Shown piece by piece: positions 9,262-19,700 of a stretch of DNA of 64,000 bases. Position 1 is the first letter of the stretch. Each line of letters opens with the position of its first letter. The translations under genes and the position numbers were made by a program. This DNA comes from Iodobacter ciconiae (GTDB taxonomy: Bacteria > Pseudomonadota > Gammaproteobacteria > Burkholderiales > Chitinibacteraceae), in the NCBI RefSeq assembly GCF_003952345.1, contig NZ_CP034433.1, positions 1,984,001-2,048,000 of the forward strand, in the 5' to 3' direction. Below the pieces are notes generated by a model. It searched no databases. It had not been told where the DNA came from and saw only the letters and a program-made list of their open reading frames with translations.

Positions 9262-9584
9262 GGTGGAGAAGGCCATTTACTCATGCAATATCGGCAAAAG
9301 CACCTGCACACCGTCTCCGTCCGGCAGCCTATCCCGATTTCAACTACTAAATACGCAAATATAAAGTATTGGATGAAGCAGTTTTTACCCCGAAGGTGAT
9401 CCTCCTCTTCATCCACAGCCAAAAGTGCAAAAGAAGAAGTTTTTCAAAAGAAAGCGATGCAAATCAAGAAATGGTATGGTGATATTTAGCTGAAGAAAAC
9501 CATGATAAAGCGATAGCTAATAATAAATGCCTAATTCAAAGGTGCTAAAACGCAGGCACGAAGAGCACAAAAAAACAGATCATT

Positions 9585-9648
9585 TTTCACGGTTTTCTCC
9601 GTGAAACTCTGTGTTCTCCGTGCTCTCTGAGACTCAAGATTTTAGTTT
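9585..9648. repeat. Intergenic repeat, family A copy 2
   Basis: An inner stem TTTCACGG (9585-9592) / CCGTGAAA (9599-9606) is followed by CTCTGTGTTCTCCGTG, CTCTCTGAGACTCAAGATTTT. This matches the right half of copy 1 (485-600) base for base over most of its length. A degenerate left arm (TAAAACGCAGGCACGAAGAGCAC) starts near 9546. It sits just downstream of rlmB, which is read on the minus strand. Confidence 0.75.
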
Positions 9649-9672
9649 GTTCGCTAGCCTGAGTTGCTACGA

Positions 9673-10413
9673 TTACTTATTCATCTCCCGCTGACGACGG
9701 CTTTCAGCAAGGATAATTCCGCTGGCAACCGATACATTCAGGCTTTCTACCGAACCGAACATCGGAATAGATACCAATGTATCGCAAGATTCACGGGTCA
9801 GGCGGCGCATGCCCTCGCCCTCATTACCCAATACCCAGGCCAGCGGGCCGGTCTGGTTGAAATGGTGCAAATCGGTTTTGGCATCGGCATCGGTGCCCAC
9901 AATCCATACATTCTGGTCTTTTAAGTCGCGTAAAGTGCGCGCGAGGTTAGTGACCATAATGTAAGGGATCACTTCTGCTGCGCCGCAAGCCACTTTGGAT
10001 ACGGTAGCGTTAATGCTGACCGATTTATCTTTAGGCGCAATCACGGCATGTACGCCCATGGCATCGGCCACGCGCAGGCAAGCCCCCAGATTATGCGGGT
10101 CAGTAATGCCATCCAGAATCAGTAAAAATGGCGGCTCGTTCAGGTCTTCCAGCACGTCTTCCAGCACCACATAGGATTTACCCGCGTCAATCATGGCGGC
10201 GACCCCCTGGTGGCGGGCGTGGCCTGTCATGCCATCCAGGCGCGCGGCATCGACCATAATCACATGCACGCCCTGCTGCTCGGCTAATTTCAGCAGCTCT
10301 TTTGCGCGTGGATCATTGCGGTTGCCATTAAAAAACAACTCTAAAACACTGTCAGGAAAACGCTTAATGCGCGAAGCTACGGCATGAAAGCCATGAATTA
10401 ATTTTTTTTGCAT
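9673..10413 (-). CDS. rlmB: 23S rRNA (guanosine(2251)-2'-O)-methyltransferase RlmB
   Basis: A 246-residue SpoU-class (SPOUT) methyltransferase. The N-terminal substrate-binding domain begins [14 protein letters not shown] and includes the RNA-binding HQGVAA segment (about residues 68-73). The SPOUT knot domain carries [21 protein letters not shown] (motif 1), the [10 protein letters not shown] block (motif 2) and [19 protein letters not shown] (motif 3), all intact. It methylates the ribose of a guanosine in the peptidyl-transferase loop of 23S rRNA using S-adenosylmethionine. rlmB often follows rnr, but rnr is absent here; the upstream gene is the GGDEF/EAL protein 85 bp away on the same strand. 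Confidence 0.96.
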   Translation of the reverse strand: MQKKLIHGFHAVASRIKRFPDSVLELFFNGNRNDPRAKELLKLAEQQGVHVIMVDAARLDGMTGHARHQGVAAMIDAGKSYVVLEDVLEDLNEPPFLLILDGITDPHNLGACLRVADAMGVHAVIAPKDKSVSINATVSKVACGAAEVIPYIMVTNLARTLRDLKDQNVWIVGTDADAKTDLHHFNQTGPLAWVLGNEGEGMRRLTRESCDTLVSIPMFGSVESLNVSVASGIILAESRRQREMNK

Positions 10414-10498
10414 TTGTTTCTATACCTACATAAATCGCCGATTATTTTTATAGATCACCACCAGCAAGTCCCATTTTGCAAGGAAATGAAGCGATGAT

Positions 10499-13003
10499 TT
10501 ATAAAACGGAACCTGCTGTTACCAACCCTTGCCGGGCCAGGTAAATCTCGAGATCGTCTGCCGCTAATGCACGCGAATATAAATACCCCTGCACGCTGTG
10601 GCAGCCACTTTTGCGCAAGAATAACATTTGTTGAGTCGTTTCAACCCCTTCACCGACCACAGAAAGGCGTAATTTACGAGCCATGGCAATAATTGCCTCG
10701 GTAATTGCAGCGTTATCGGTGTCCTCCGGCAAGCCATCAACAAATGAGCGGTCAATTTTTAGACTATCAATCGGAAAATGCTTCAGATTTGAAAGCGACG
10801 AATAACCCGTTCCGAAATCATCAATAGCCAGCATCACGCCCATGGCTTTCAGCTCATTTAAAGTCTGCACCGCACGCTGCGGATCTTGCATGATCATACT
10901 TTCGGTAATTTCAAGTTCCAAGTACACAGCAGCCAGGCCGGAGCTAGCCAGAGCATCTTTCACCTGTTGAACCAGATTAGCCTTTTGAAATTGCCGGGGA
11001 GATAAGTTCACAGCCACATGAGGGATGCTAAACCCTGCATCCAGCCAGGTACGCATCTGTCTGCACGCCTCGAACAGAACCCACTCGCCAATTGCAACAA
11101 TCAAGCCGTTTTCTTCAGCCAGCGGAATAAAACTCGCCGGGGGCACCAATCCCAGACTGGGGTGGTTCCAGCGGATCAGGCTTTCCAAACCACTTAACTG
11201 CCCATTGCCCAAATCAATTTTGGGCTGATAATGCAAACAAAACTGCTTGCGCTCCAGAGCGTGCCGCAGGCCGTTTTCCATCATCAGATGCTCGAATGCC
11301 ATCTCGTTCATATTGGCAGCAAAAAACTGCACATTATTTTTGCCGGTTTCTTTGGCGCGGTACATCGCCACATCCGCATTTTTAAGCAGTGCAGCAGGTG
11401 TTCTGCCATCGCTCGGGTAAACACTGATCCCGATCGAACAACTAACAAATAATTCCTGACCATTAATCAAACTGGGTTGAATCAAGGCCTGACGCAAACG
11501 TTCAGCCACCTGCCCCACCTGTTCAAGACAATCTGTGTTTTCCAGCAAAATAGTAAACTCGTCGCCGCCAATACGAGCCAGCACATCGCCCTCACTTAAT
11601 GCATTTTGTAGGCGCTGCGCCACAATCACCAGCAGTGCATCCCCCACTTCATGACCCAGCGTGTCATTAATCGTTTTAAAACGATCCAAATCAATAAACA
11701 GTACGGCAAACTCACTCTCTTTTGCTCGCTGTACGGCGCTATGCAGCTGCTCTTGCAAAGCCATACGGTTATACAGACCGGTCAGCGGATCGTGATTGGC
11801 CAGGTAAAACAAACGCTGCTCTGCTTCTTTTCTATGGGTGTAATCAGAAAAAACACCAACATAATTACTCATACTTCCCCGATCATCACGCACAGCGCTA
11901 ATGGAAAGCCAGGCCGGGTACATTTCGCCATTTTTACGCCGGTCTTCCATTTCTCCCTGCCAATGTCCATAAGTCTGCAACTCGGAGAGCATGGCCTTAT
12001 TCACTTCCCGCCCATAGCCACGCTGATTGAACATTCGGGAAATTCGCCCAATTGCATCTGTAGAATCAAAACCTGTGATCCGGCTAAATGCGGGGTTAAC
12101 CGCCACAATTTTAGCACTGGCATCTGTAATCAAAATGCCTTCACTGGCATTGCCAAATACCTGTGCGGCAAGCCGTGTACTCTTTGCCGCCACAAATTCT
12201 TCCTGATTTGAAGCAGCCAGTAGCACCCCCGTAACCACCACGGACAGCAGTAACAATAAATTTGATAACAAATTACCCGACCAGACCGGATCAGAATGAG
12301 AAAGAATAACCAGTAAGCCGACCACAATCCCCAGCAGCCCGTTGCCAACATGCCCTAAGCGCAGAGCAGACCAGATCATCAGCGGAAACAATAAAAACAG
12401 TAGCTCCTGATAACCATGAAACTGGCTCAATAAAATGGCACCAAAGCTGGCCATGCCCACAATCAGTACCATCTCCGGCAGGCGGGAAGGCCAAACTGTA
12501 GCGCGCTGATGTAATAAGCCCAGGCTCAAAGGAACCACAATCAGAATAAACAAGGCGTCCACCAGCCACCAGGAAACCCAGTCAGAAAAAAGGGTAGCAG
12601 CCAAAACAGGAAAGAAAACACTTTGAATCAAAACACCACAGCTGGCTCCAAAGAACGCCCCCACCAGAGGGCCCGCCAGAATTAATCGTAAGCTATCTTT
12701 CACCCTCAGCTCGCCATCCAGTACAAACCGGGGCAACAAAGACACAACCACCAAAGGCTGCAGTACACCAAGTAAAGAGAGCTGAACCACACCCCAGAAA
12801 GGGTAACCTTGCAAGACTGGCAATTGCCATGAAACCAATATTATCGTTAATAAAGTACGAGGCCCGCATAGTAGTAAGGCTGCAACACCGACACCGGTAT
12901 GCAGGTTAAATAAGTGCTGTCCCGATGATAACTTCCAGCTAAGAAAACTAGACAGGCTATACACTGAAGCAATAAGAAGCTGCTGTAGCCATGGCCTACG
13001 CAT
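10499..13003 (-). CDS. MASE1-PAS-GGDEF-EAL cyclic-di-GMP signalling protein
   Basis: An 834-residue inner-membrane protein. Residues about 1-270 are a MASE1-type sensor of eight or so membrane helices. A PAS domain follows (about 280-395, NASEGILITDASAKIVAVN), then GGDEF (about 400-565, with an intact ARIGGDEF active site) and EAL (about 575-825, with ESLIRWNHP, DDFGTGYSSL and KIDRSFV). It can in principle both make and degrade cyclic di-GMP. The product-inhibition I-site RxxD is replaced by SEGD, so feedback inhibition is probably lost. The EAL motif reads ESL but keeps the metal-binding glutamate. The ATG at 13003 has a strong GGGGAGAG site; a TTG at 13021 is possible but less likely. Confidence 0.92.
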   Translation of the reverse strand: MRRPWLQQLLIASVYSLSSFLSWKLSSGQHLFNLHTGVGVAALLLCGPRTLLTIILVSWQLPVLQGYPFWGVVQLSLLGVLQPLVVVSLLPRFVLDGELRVKDSLRLILAGPLVGAFFGASCGVLIQSVFFPVLAATLFSDWVSWWLVDALFILIVVPLSLGLLHQRATVWPSRLPEMVLIVGMASFGAILLSQFHGYQELLFLLFPLMIWSALRLGHVGNGLLGIVVGLLVILSHSDPVWSGNLLSNLLLLLSVVVTGVLLAASNQEEFVAAKSTRLAAQVFGNASEGILITDASAKIVAVNPAFSRITGFDSTDAIGRISRMFNQRGYGREVNKAMLSELQTYGHWQGEMEDRRKNGEMYPAWLSISAVRDDRGSMSNYVGVFSDYTHRKEAEQRLFYLANHDPLTGLYNRMALQEQLHSAVQRAKESEFAVLFIDLDRFKTINDTLGHEVGDALLVIVAQRLQNALSEGDVLARIGGDEFTILLENTDCLEQVGQVAERLRQALIQPSLINGQELFVSCSIGISVYPSDGRTPAALLKNADVAMYRAKETGKNNVQFFAANMNEMAFEHLMMENGLRHALERKQFCLHYQPKIDLGNGQLSGLESLIRWNHPSLGLVPPASFIPLAEENGLIVAIGEWVLFEACRQMRTWLDAGFSIPHVAVNLSPRQFQKANLVQQVKDALASSGLAAVYLELEITESMIMQDPQRAVQTLNELKAMGVMLAIDDFGTGYSSLSNLKHFPIDSLKIDRSFVDGLPEDTDNAAITEAIIAMARKLRLSVVGEGVETTQQMLFLRKSGCHSVQGYLYSRALAADDLEIYLARQGLVTAGSVL

Positions 13004-13134
13004 TAATATTGCTCTCCCCAAACTAATTATTTTTTAGTGCCCAATAAGGCAAATCTAATATTTGGGAAGCATCATTAGATAGTTACCCAAAAAAATCAAG
13101 TCCCAGCTTTCTCAAACAGATCGGGCAGGACGGG

Positions 13135-13140
13135 TATAAT
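13135..13140 (+). promoter_or_regulatory. Putative -10 element of mfd
   Basis: A perfect TATAAT lies 33 bases upstream of the mfd ATG, in the gap between mfd and the divergent cyclic-di-GMP gene. No good -35 box is seen at the right spacing. Confidence 0.4.
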
Positions 13141-13173
13141 CTGCCACTACGCTTTCTAAAAACGCCATCAGCC

Positions 13174-16100
13174 ATGACACTACCTGCACTCCCCCTTAAC
13201 AGCCAACGTACCCAAATCAATGCCTTACACGGCTCCGGAGATGCATGGGTTTTAAGCCATTACGCCAATATTTCACATCCTTTAGTGGTGTTTACGTCCA
13301 ATGCGCAGGTGGCCAGCCGCTTAAAAGAGGAGCTGGCTTTTTTAGCGCCGCAAAAAAATATTGTCCTTTTCCCAGACTGGGAAACACTGGCTTACGATCA
13401 CTTTAGCCCGCATCATGATTTGATTTCAGAGCGCTTAGCGGCGTTGTGGCAAATCCGTCAAAACCAGGCGGATGTGGTGATTGTGCCGGTACAGACAGCA
13501 ATGGGTGTCTTACCCCCGGTAGAGTATCTTGCCGCCTACACTTTTTTTCTTAAGAAAGGCGAAAAGCTTGATGCAGATCAGCTGCGTGCTGATATGGCAT
13601 TTGCAGGCTACAGCCACGTAACACAGGTGTATGGGCCGGGTGAGTTTTCTATCCGTGGCGGGCTGATTGATTTATTCCCCATGGGCTCTACCCTGCCGTT
13701 TCGGATCGATTTATTTGACGAGACCATCGAAACTATCCGCACCTTTGATGTAGATACCCAGCGCAGCCTCTACCCTGTGCCCGAAATCCGCCTACTGCCT
13801 GCACGCGAGTTTCCACTGGATGAAAAAGGCCGCAATCAGTTCAGGCAGCGCTTCAGAGAAATCTTTGAAGGCGACCCGAGTAAAGCCCGTATCTACAAAG
13901 AGATGGGTAATGGCGGCACGCCTGCTGGGATTGAATACTATTTACCGCTGTTTTTTGAGCAGACCGCCACGCTATTTGATTACCTGCCCAAAGACGCAGT
14001 TTTGGTGCAGCACGGCGAGTTATTGCAAGCGGCCGAGCAATTCTGGGCAGAAACCTCAGACCGTTACCGCAATTTATCCGGCGATAAAGAACGGCCGATT
14101 CTTGCTCCCAAAGATCTCTATCTCACACCCGATGCCCTATTTAGCGGCCTGAAAAAACACCGCCGTATCGAGTTTATTACCGGTGACTCAGCCTTCACTG
14201 CAGCTTTACCCGCTTTGAATGTGGACCGGCGCAGCGACAACCCAATCAGCAAACTCACTGATTTTATAGCCAGCTACAGCGGGCAGATTCTGCTCTGTGC
14301 AGAAAGCCTGGGCCGCCGTGAAACTATGGCGCAGTTTTTTGCCGAATATGCCTTAAAACCTAAGCTGATCGAAAGCTGGGCCAGCATTCAAGAAAGTAAA
14401 ACAGATAAAGTACTCCTGACTGCGGCACCGTTTTATAACGGCTTTATTTTAACTAATGACTCTTTAGCCATTATCACCGAAGCCAATCTGTATGAGATAG
14501 TGGCGCAAAGCCGTGGCAAGCGTCAGCAAAAACGTAGCAATACAGATGCCATGCTGCGCGATTTATCAGAACTAAAAATTGGCGATGCCGTGGTGCACGA
14601 AGGCCACGGGATTGGCCGCTATTGCGGGCTCACCAGCATGGATTTGGGCGAGGGTGAAACCGAGCTGGTGGTGATTGAATACGCAGGCAGTGATAAGCTC
14701 TACGTGCCTGTTAGCCAGCTGCATGTCATCAGCCGTTATTCTGGTGGCAGCGCAGATGCAGCCCCCTTACATAAACTGGGCAGCGGCAACTGGGATAAAT
14801 CCAAGCGTAAAGCCGCCGAACAAGTCAGGGACACCGCAGCCGAGCTGCTTAATCTTTACGCCCGGCGCGCCGCGCGTAAAGGCCACGCTTTTGAATGGGA
14901 TTTTCACGACTACGCCGCCTTTGCCGCAGGTTTTGGCTTTGATGAAACCGCCGATCAGGCTGCAGCGATTGAAGCCGTTCTGATTGATATGCGAGTCGAT
15001 AAGCCCATGGACAGGTTGGTGTGCGGCGATGTGGGCTTTGGTAAAACCGAAGTAGCACTGCGCGCAGCCTTTGCCGCCGTAGCGGGTGGCAAGCAGGTGG
15101 CCGTGCTGGTGCCGACCACGCTACTGGCCGAACAGCATTTCCAGACATTTAGCGACCGTTTTTCTGACTGGCCGATTAAAGTGGCTGAAATCTCGCGCTT
15201 TAGAAGCGCCAAGGAAGCCGCTACTACCATGAAAGGCATGGCAGAAGGCACGGTTGATATTGTGATTGGCACGCATAAACTGGTGCAGCCAGATGTGGAA
15301 TTTAGCAAGCTGGGGCTCGTGATTATCGATGAAGAGCACCGCTTTGGCGTGCGGCAAAAAGAGCAGCTCAAAGCGCTGCGTGCCGACGTGGATGTACTTA
15401 CCCTGACCGCCACACCGATTCCGCGCACGCTGGCGATGAGCCTGGAAGGCTTGCGTGACTTTTCCGTGATTGCCACCGCGCCGAATAAACGCCTGGCGGT
15501 TAAAACTTTCCTCGCCAAATTCAGCGACGGCATTATCCGCGAGGCGGTACTGCGCGAGCTAAAGCGCGGCGGGCAGGTATTCTTTTTACATAATGAAGTC
15601 GATACCATCGACAATATGCGCGAAAAACTCACGGCGCTCTTACCCGAAGCCCGCGTGGGCGTGGCACACGGCCAGATGCGCGAACGTGACCTTGAACATG
15701 TGATGCGCGACTTTGCCCAGCAGCGTTTTAATATTTTGCTCTGCACCACCATTATCGAAACGGGAATCGACATCCCCAATGCCAATACCATTCTGATGAA
15801 CCGCGCCGATAAATTTGGCCTGGCACAATTACACCAGATGCGTGGCCGCGTGGGCCGCAGCCACCACCAGGCCTACGCCTACCTGCTGGTGCCCGAGCCG
15901 GAAGCCTTAACAGGCGACGCTAAAAAACGCCTTGAAGCGATTCAAATGATGGATGAATTGGGCGCAGGTTTTTATCTGGCAATGCATGATCTGGAAATCC
16001 GCGGTGCGGGTGAAGTACTAGGCGATTCACAATCGGGGGAGATGCAGGAAATCGGCTTCTCGCTTTATAGCCAGATGCTCAAAGAAGCGGTTAAATCGCT

Positions 16101-16575
16101 CAAAAAAGGGATCGAGCCTGATTTATCCCAGCCACTGGGCGTCACCACCGAAATCAATCTGCGTGCCCCGGCCCTGCTGCCCGCGGAATACTGCCCTGAT
16201 GTAAACGAGCGGCTTAGCCTCTATAAACGCCTCGCCCATTGTGAAAGCAATGAGGATCTGGACGACCTGATGCAGGAATTGATCGATCGCTTCGGCCTTT
16301 TGCCCGCGCCTGCCAAAGTGCTGCTCGATTGCCACCGCCTGCGCATGATTGCAGGCACACTTGGTATTGCTAAAATCGACGCAGCCGACAACGCCATCGT
16401 CTTAAGCTTCACCACCAATACGGTAATTGAGCCGATGAAAATCATCAAGCTTATCCAGAACAAAAAGAATTACAAAATGAGCGGCCAGGATAAATTGCGT
16501 ATAGAAGGCAACTGGCCGGAAAGCACACTGCGTGTGGTGAGAGTGAAAGAGCTGCTGCATGAGTTAAGCCATTGA
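13174..16575 (+). CDS. mfd: Transcription-repair coupling factor Mfd
   Basis: A 1133-residue protein of family-typical length. The N-terminal UvrB-like region includes IRGGLIDLFPMGSTLPFRI. The RNA-polymerase-interacting domain contains KIGDAVVHEGHGIGRYCGL (about 470-490). The RecG-like translocase has Walker A GDVGFGKTEVA (about 618), DEEH (IIDEEHRFGV), LTATPIPRTLAMS and the late motif MRGRVGRSHHQAYAYLL. The C-terminal TRCF domain follows. Mfd removes RNA polymerase stalled at DNA lesions and recruits UvrA for strand-specific repair. The gene appears monocistronic, with a candidate -10 box upstream and a hairpin downstream. Confidence 0.98.
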   Translation: MTLPALPLNSQRTQINALHGSGDAWVLSHYANISHPLVVFTSNAQVASRLKEELAFLAPQKNIVLFPDWETLAYDHFSPHHDLISERLAALWQIRQNQADVVIVPVQTAMGVLPPVEYLAAYTFFLKKGEKLDADQLRADMAFAGYSHVTQVYGPGEFSIRGGLIDLFPMGSTLPFRIDLFDETIETIRTFDVDTQRSLYPVPEIRLLPAREFPLDEKGRNQFRQRFREIFEGDPSKARIYKEMGNGGTPAGIEYYLPLFFEQTATLFDYLPKDAVLVQHGELLQAAEQFWAETSDRYRNLSGDKERPILAPKDLYLTPDALFSGLKKHRRIEFITGDSAFTAALPALNVDRRSDNPISKLTDFIASYSGQILLCAESLGRRETMAQFFAEYALKPKLIESWASIQESKTDKVLLTAAPFYNGFILTNDSLAIITEANLYEIVAQSRGKRQQKRSNTDAMLRDLSELKIGDAVVHEGHGIGRYCGLTSMDLGEGETELVVIEYAGSDKLYVPVSQLHVISRYSGGSADAAPLHKLGSGNWDKSKRKAAEQVRDTAAELLNLYARRAARKGHAFEWDFHDYAAFAAGFGFDETADQAAAIEAVLIDMRVDKPMDRLVCGDVGFGKTEVALRAAFAAVAGGKQVAVLVPTTLLAEQHFQTFSDRFSDWPIKVAEISRFRSAKEAATTMKGMAEGTVDIVIGTHKLVQPDVEFSKLGLVIIDEEHRFGVRQKEQLKALRADVDVLTLTATPIPRTLAMSLEGLRDFSVIATAPNKRLAVKTFLAKFSDGIIREAVLRELKRGGQVFFLHNEVDTIDNMREKLTALLPEARVGVAHGQMRERDLEHVMRDFAQQRFNILLCTTIIETGIDIPNANTILMNRADKFGLAQLHQMRGRVGRSHHQAYAYLLVPEPEALTGDAKKRLEAIQMMDELGAGFYLAMHDLEIRGAGEVLGDSQSGEMQEIGFSLYSQMLKEAVKSLKKGIEPDLSQPLGVTTEINLRAPALLPAEYCPDVNERLSLYKRLAHCESNEDLDDLMQELIDRFGLLPAPAKVLLDCHRLRMIAGTLGIAKIDAADNAIVLSFTTNTVIEPMKIIKLIQNKKNYKMSGQDKLRIEGNWPESTLRVVRVKELLHELSH

Positions 16576-16601
16576 TCCCAAATCCGGCGCATAACCCAAA
16601 C

Positions 16602-16661
16602 CCTGAACCACGGAAAAAACCGCTAAACAGGATATAACGAGTCCGGTTGGTCAGGTTTTTT
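16602..16661 (+). terminator. Candidate terminator of mfd
   Basis: CCTGAACCACGG (16602-16613) can pair imperfectly with CCGGTTGGTCAGG (16643-16655) across a 29-nt loop and is followed by six T. The long loop and bulges make it a weak case. Confidence 0.35.
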
Positions 16662-16747
16662 CATGAATCACGATTAAAAAGCATCAATAAATTCGAAATG
16701 TAAGACGCTCTGGCCTTCACTTTACTAATGCTCATTATCAAGCTCCT

Positions 16748-19700
16748 ATGCCACTGACTAAAAAACTCGAAGCCCTTCATCCCGATGACCTGCCGCTGAT
16801 CTACGCCATGGCACTGCTGCAAGAGCCGATACCCCAGGTGCGGCTGATCACGCTGATGCAGCTGCGTAAAGAAAAAATGACCAGTGGCGGTGCTTATGAT
16901 CAGCCGGGGGTTAAAGCGAGCCTCGCGCGGCTGATGCTACAAAAAATGGTCACCCTGCAAACCGGCATGGGCTATGTCATCGAGGATGAGTTTATTTTTC
17001 CTGCCCTGTTAAAGCTGAAACAAAGCGGCTGGCTGCCCAGCTGGGTAGGCAGTGCGCGTGATCTGCTGACCCAGCAGCACGAATATTCGCCATGGAAAAA
17101 CTATCCGGAAGACTTCTGCCAGCGCGAAATTATGTTTTCCGCCTTTTGCGGGCAGTTTGAAATCATCAATGAATGGCGGCAGCGCCTTAGCCTGGACGAT
17201 GGTATTGCGCAGCGCTTTTTTGCCAGCGACAGCGGCCAAGTTTTATTTGGCCTGCTCGATGAAGAAATCCAAAGCCAGCTTTTACATGATGCGTTACAAA
17301 GCAGTGCATGGCATCTGGCCGATTGCAGCGCCATTTACCAGTACACCGTCAGCTTGTTCGAGCAAAGCTTTTATGAATGGCCACAGCTGTCCGCACAACT
17401 TGCCGCCCATGCCCTGCTGCGCGGGGATCTGGCCCAGCTCAAGCTGATCCAGCAAAAAACCCCTGCGCAATTCTTGGCCGAAAATCTGGCCGCGCTCGCC
17501 ACCCTGCGTGGCGAATACAGCATTGCGGTAGAAATCTACGACACCCTGCTTAAAGCGCTGAAACAGGCCAGCGGCAAGCGCAAATACTTTTTAAGCGCAG
17601 CCAATGGCCTGCTCTATACCGTGGCCCTGCTGGGGCTGAACACCCCTGTCAGCCTGAAGCTGGCCAAAGCGCAAGTCGATGATGGTTATAAGCAAAAACA
17701 CGCTTATTGCTATTTTGCCTTGCATCCACTGGTGGATCACCTGGCGCAAGGCACACCGCTGGTCAGCACCCGCCCCAGCTACATTCATCAACCCAATGAT
17801 TGCGATGGCCTGTTTGAAGCACTGGCTTTATTCTGGCAGGACGCAACGGTTGACGATGGCTGGTGTCAGAAACTTATTACCGCCAGAACAAAGGCCAGCA
17901 AAAATGGCTACCAATGGGTTGCTGCCGAGCTGGATGTGCTGCTGTTTCAGCAGTTTGGCCAGGCACTGCTCTACCCCGGATGGCATGCCCAGCAGCAACT
18001 TACGCCATTAATCTCGGCCATTAAGCGGGAAGAAGGCTGGCAACGCGCGCTTGTTGCCCTTAGCCAGCTCAAGGCAGGCGCGCCAGCCAACAGCAGCGAT
18101 GTGCGAATTGCCTGGCTGATCGACGAGGATCACGGCGAGATCCGCATTGAGCCGCGCGAGCAAAAGAAAAGCACCAAAGGCATTTGGAGCAAGGGCCGGG
18201 CGGTAGCACTGCGCCGCCTGCTGCAAGAACAAGACACCTTGCCGGGCTTATCCGATCAGGACAAACGCGTCGCCAGCTGCATCAGAAAATCCTACAACAA
18301 CTATTACGGCGGCAGTGATTACGAGCTGGATGCCGAAGCCGCCCTCGGTCATTTAATCGGCCACCCGGCGCTGTTCTGGTTTGATGCTCCCGATGTGCGC
18401 ATTGATATTGCCAAGGGCGAAGTGGCGCTGCTGCTCAAAGAAAAACAAGGCCAGATCACCCTGCAGCTTGATCCCAATATGGATAGCAATGCAGCACTGG
18501 TATGGAAAAAAGAAACCCCTACCCGCTTGGTGATTTACAGCTCCAGCGCCGAAATCAAGCAAATCGCCGGCATTTTAGGCTCAGGCCTGGCCGTACCGGT
18601 GGCTGCCAAAGCGCAGCTGGTGGATGTCATTACCGCCATTGCACCGCATATTGCCATTCATTCCGATCTGCCCGAGCTGGCCGCCCATGTGGACAGCGTG
18701 CCCGCCAACGCCACGCTTTACGCGCATCTGTTACCGCTGCAAGAAGGCCTGCGCATGCAGCTATTGGTGCGCCCGCTAGCGAGTGGCTGCTGGATGACGC
18801 CCGCCAAGGGCAGCGTAAATGTGCTAGGGGAAATCGACGGCAAGGCGGTGCAAGCCGCCCGTGATCTGGCAGCAGAAAGGAAACGTCTGAAGCGCGTGGT
18901 CGATGGCTCACCGACCCTCAGCCAGGCCGAGCAAAATGGCATTGAGTGGGAGCTGTTCCACCCCGAGCTTTGCTTGGAGCTGCTGGCCGAGCTTAAAACC
19001 TTTGGTGACGACACACTGCAACTGGTCTGGCCCGAAGGCGAGCGCTTTCGCTTAAACAGCACGCGTGGCCTCGCACAAATGTCCCTTAGCGTCAAAAGAC
19101 AGGGCGAGTGGTTTGTAGCAGGCGGCGAGTTAACGTTGGATGATGGCCGGGTGCTGGCGCTAAGAGAATTGCTGCAAATGATGGACAAGGCCGAAGGGCG
19201 CTTTCTGCCACTAGGTGACGGCGATTATTTAGCACTCACCGCTGCCTTTAAAAAACGCCTCGACGAATTACGTGTACTGGCCGAAGTCAATAAAGACGGC
19301 CTGCGTGTCAGCGCCCTCACCGCGCCGCTTTTAGCCGAGCTGGCTGCTGAAGTAGGCGATTTACAAAGCGATGCTGCCTGGCAAGAACAGGTAGCCAAGC
19401 TGGATTCACTAGCCGATTTTCAGCCCAAAGTGCCCTCCACCCTGCAAGCCACATTGCGTGATTATCAGCTGGAAGGCTTTCAATGGCTGTCCCGCCTCGC
19501 CTGCTGGGGCGTGGGCGCGTGCCTGGCAGACGATATGGGGCTGGGCAAAACCGTACAAGCACTGGCGCTGCTCTTAACTCGCGCGCCGCAAGGCCCGGCG
19601 CTGGTGATTGCGCCGCTGTCGGTGGCGCTCAACTGGCAAGCCGAAGCACTGCGCTTTGCGCCTACGCTAAGAGTACAAACTTACCACAATAATCGCAGCC

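Noticed and set aside
14955..15791. Long minus-strand open frame within mfd
   Set aside because: It lies antisense to the conserved translocase motifs of Mfd and has Ser/Arg-rich composition typical of an antisense shadow.
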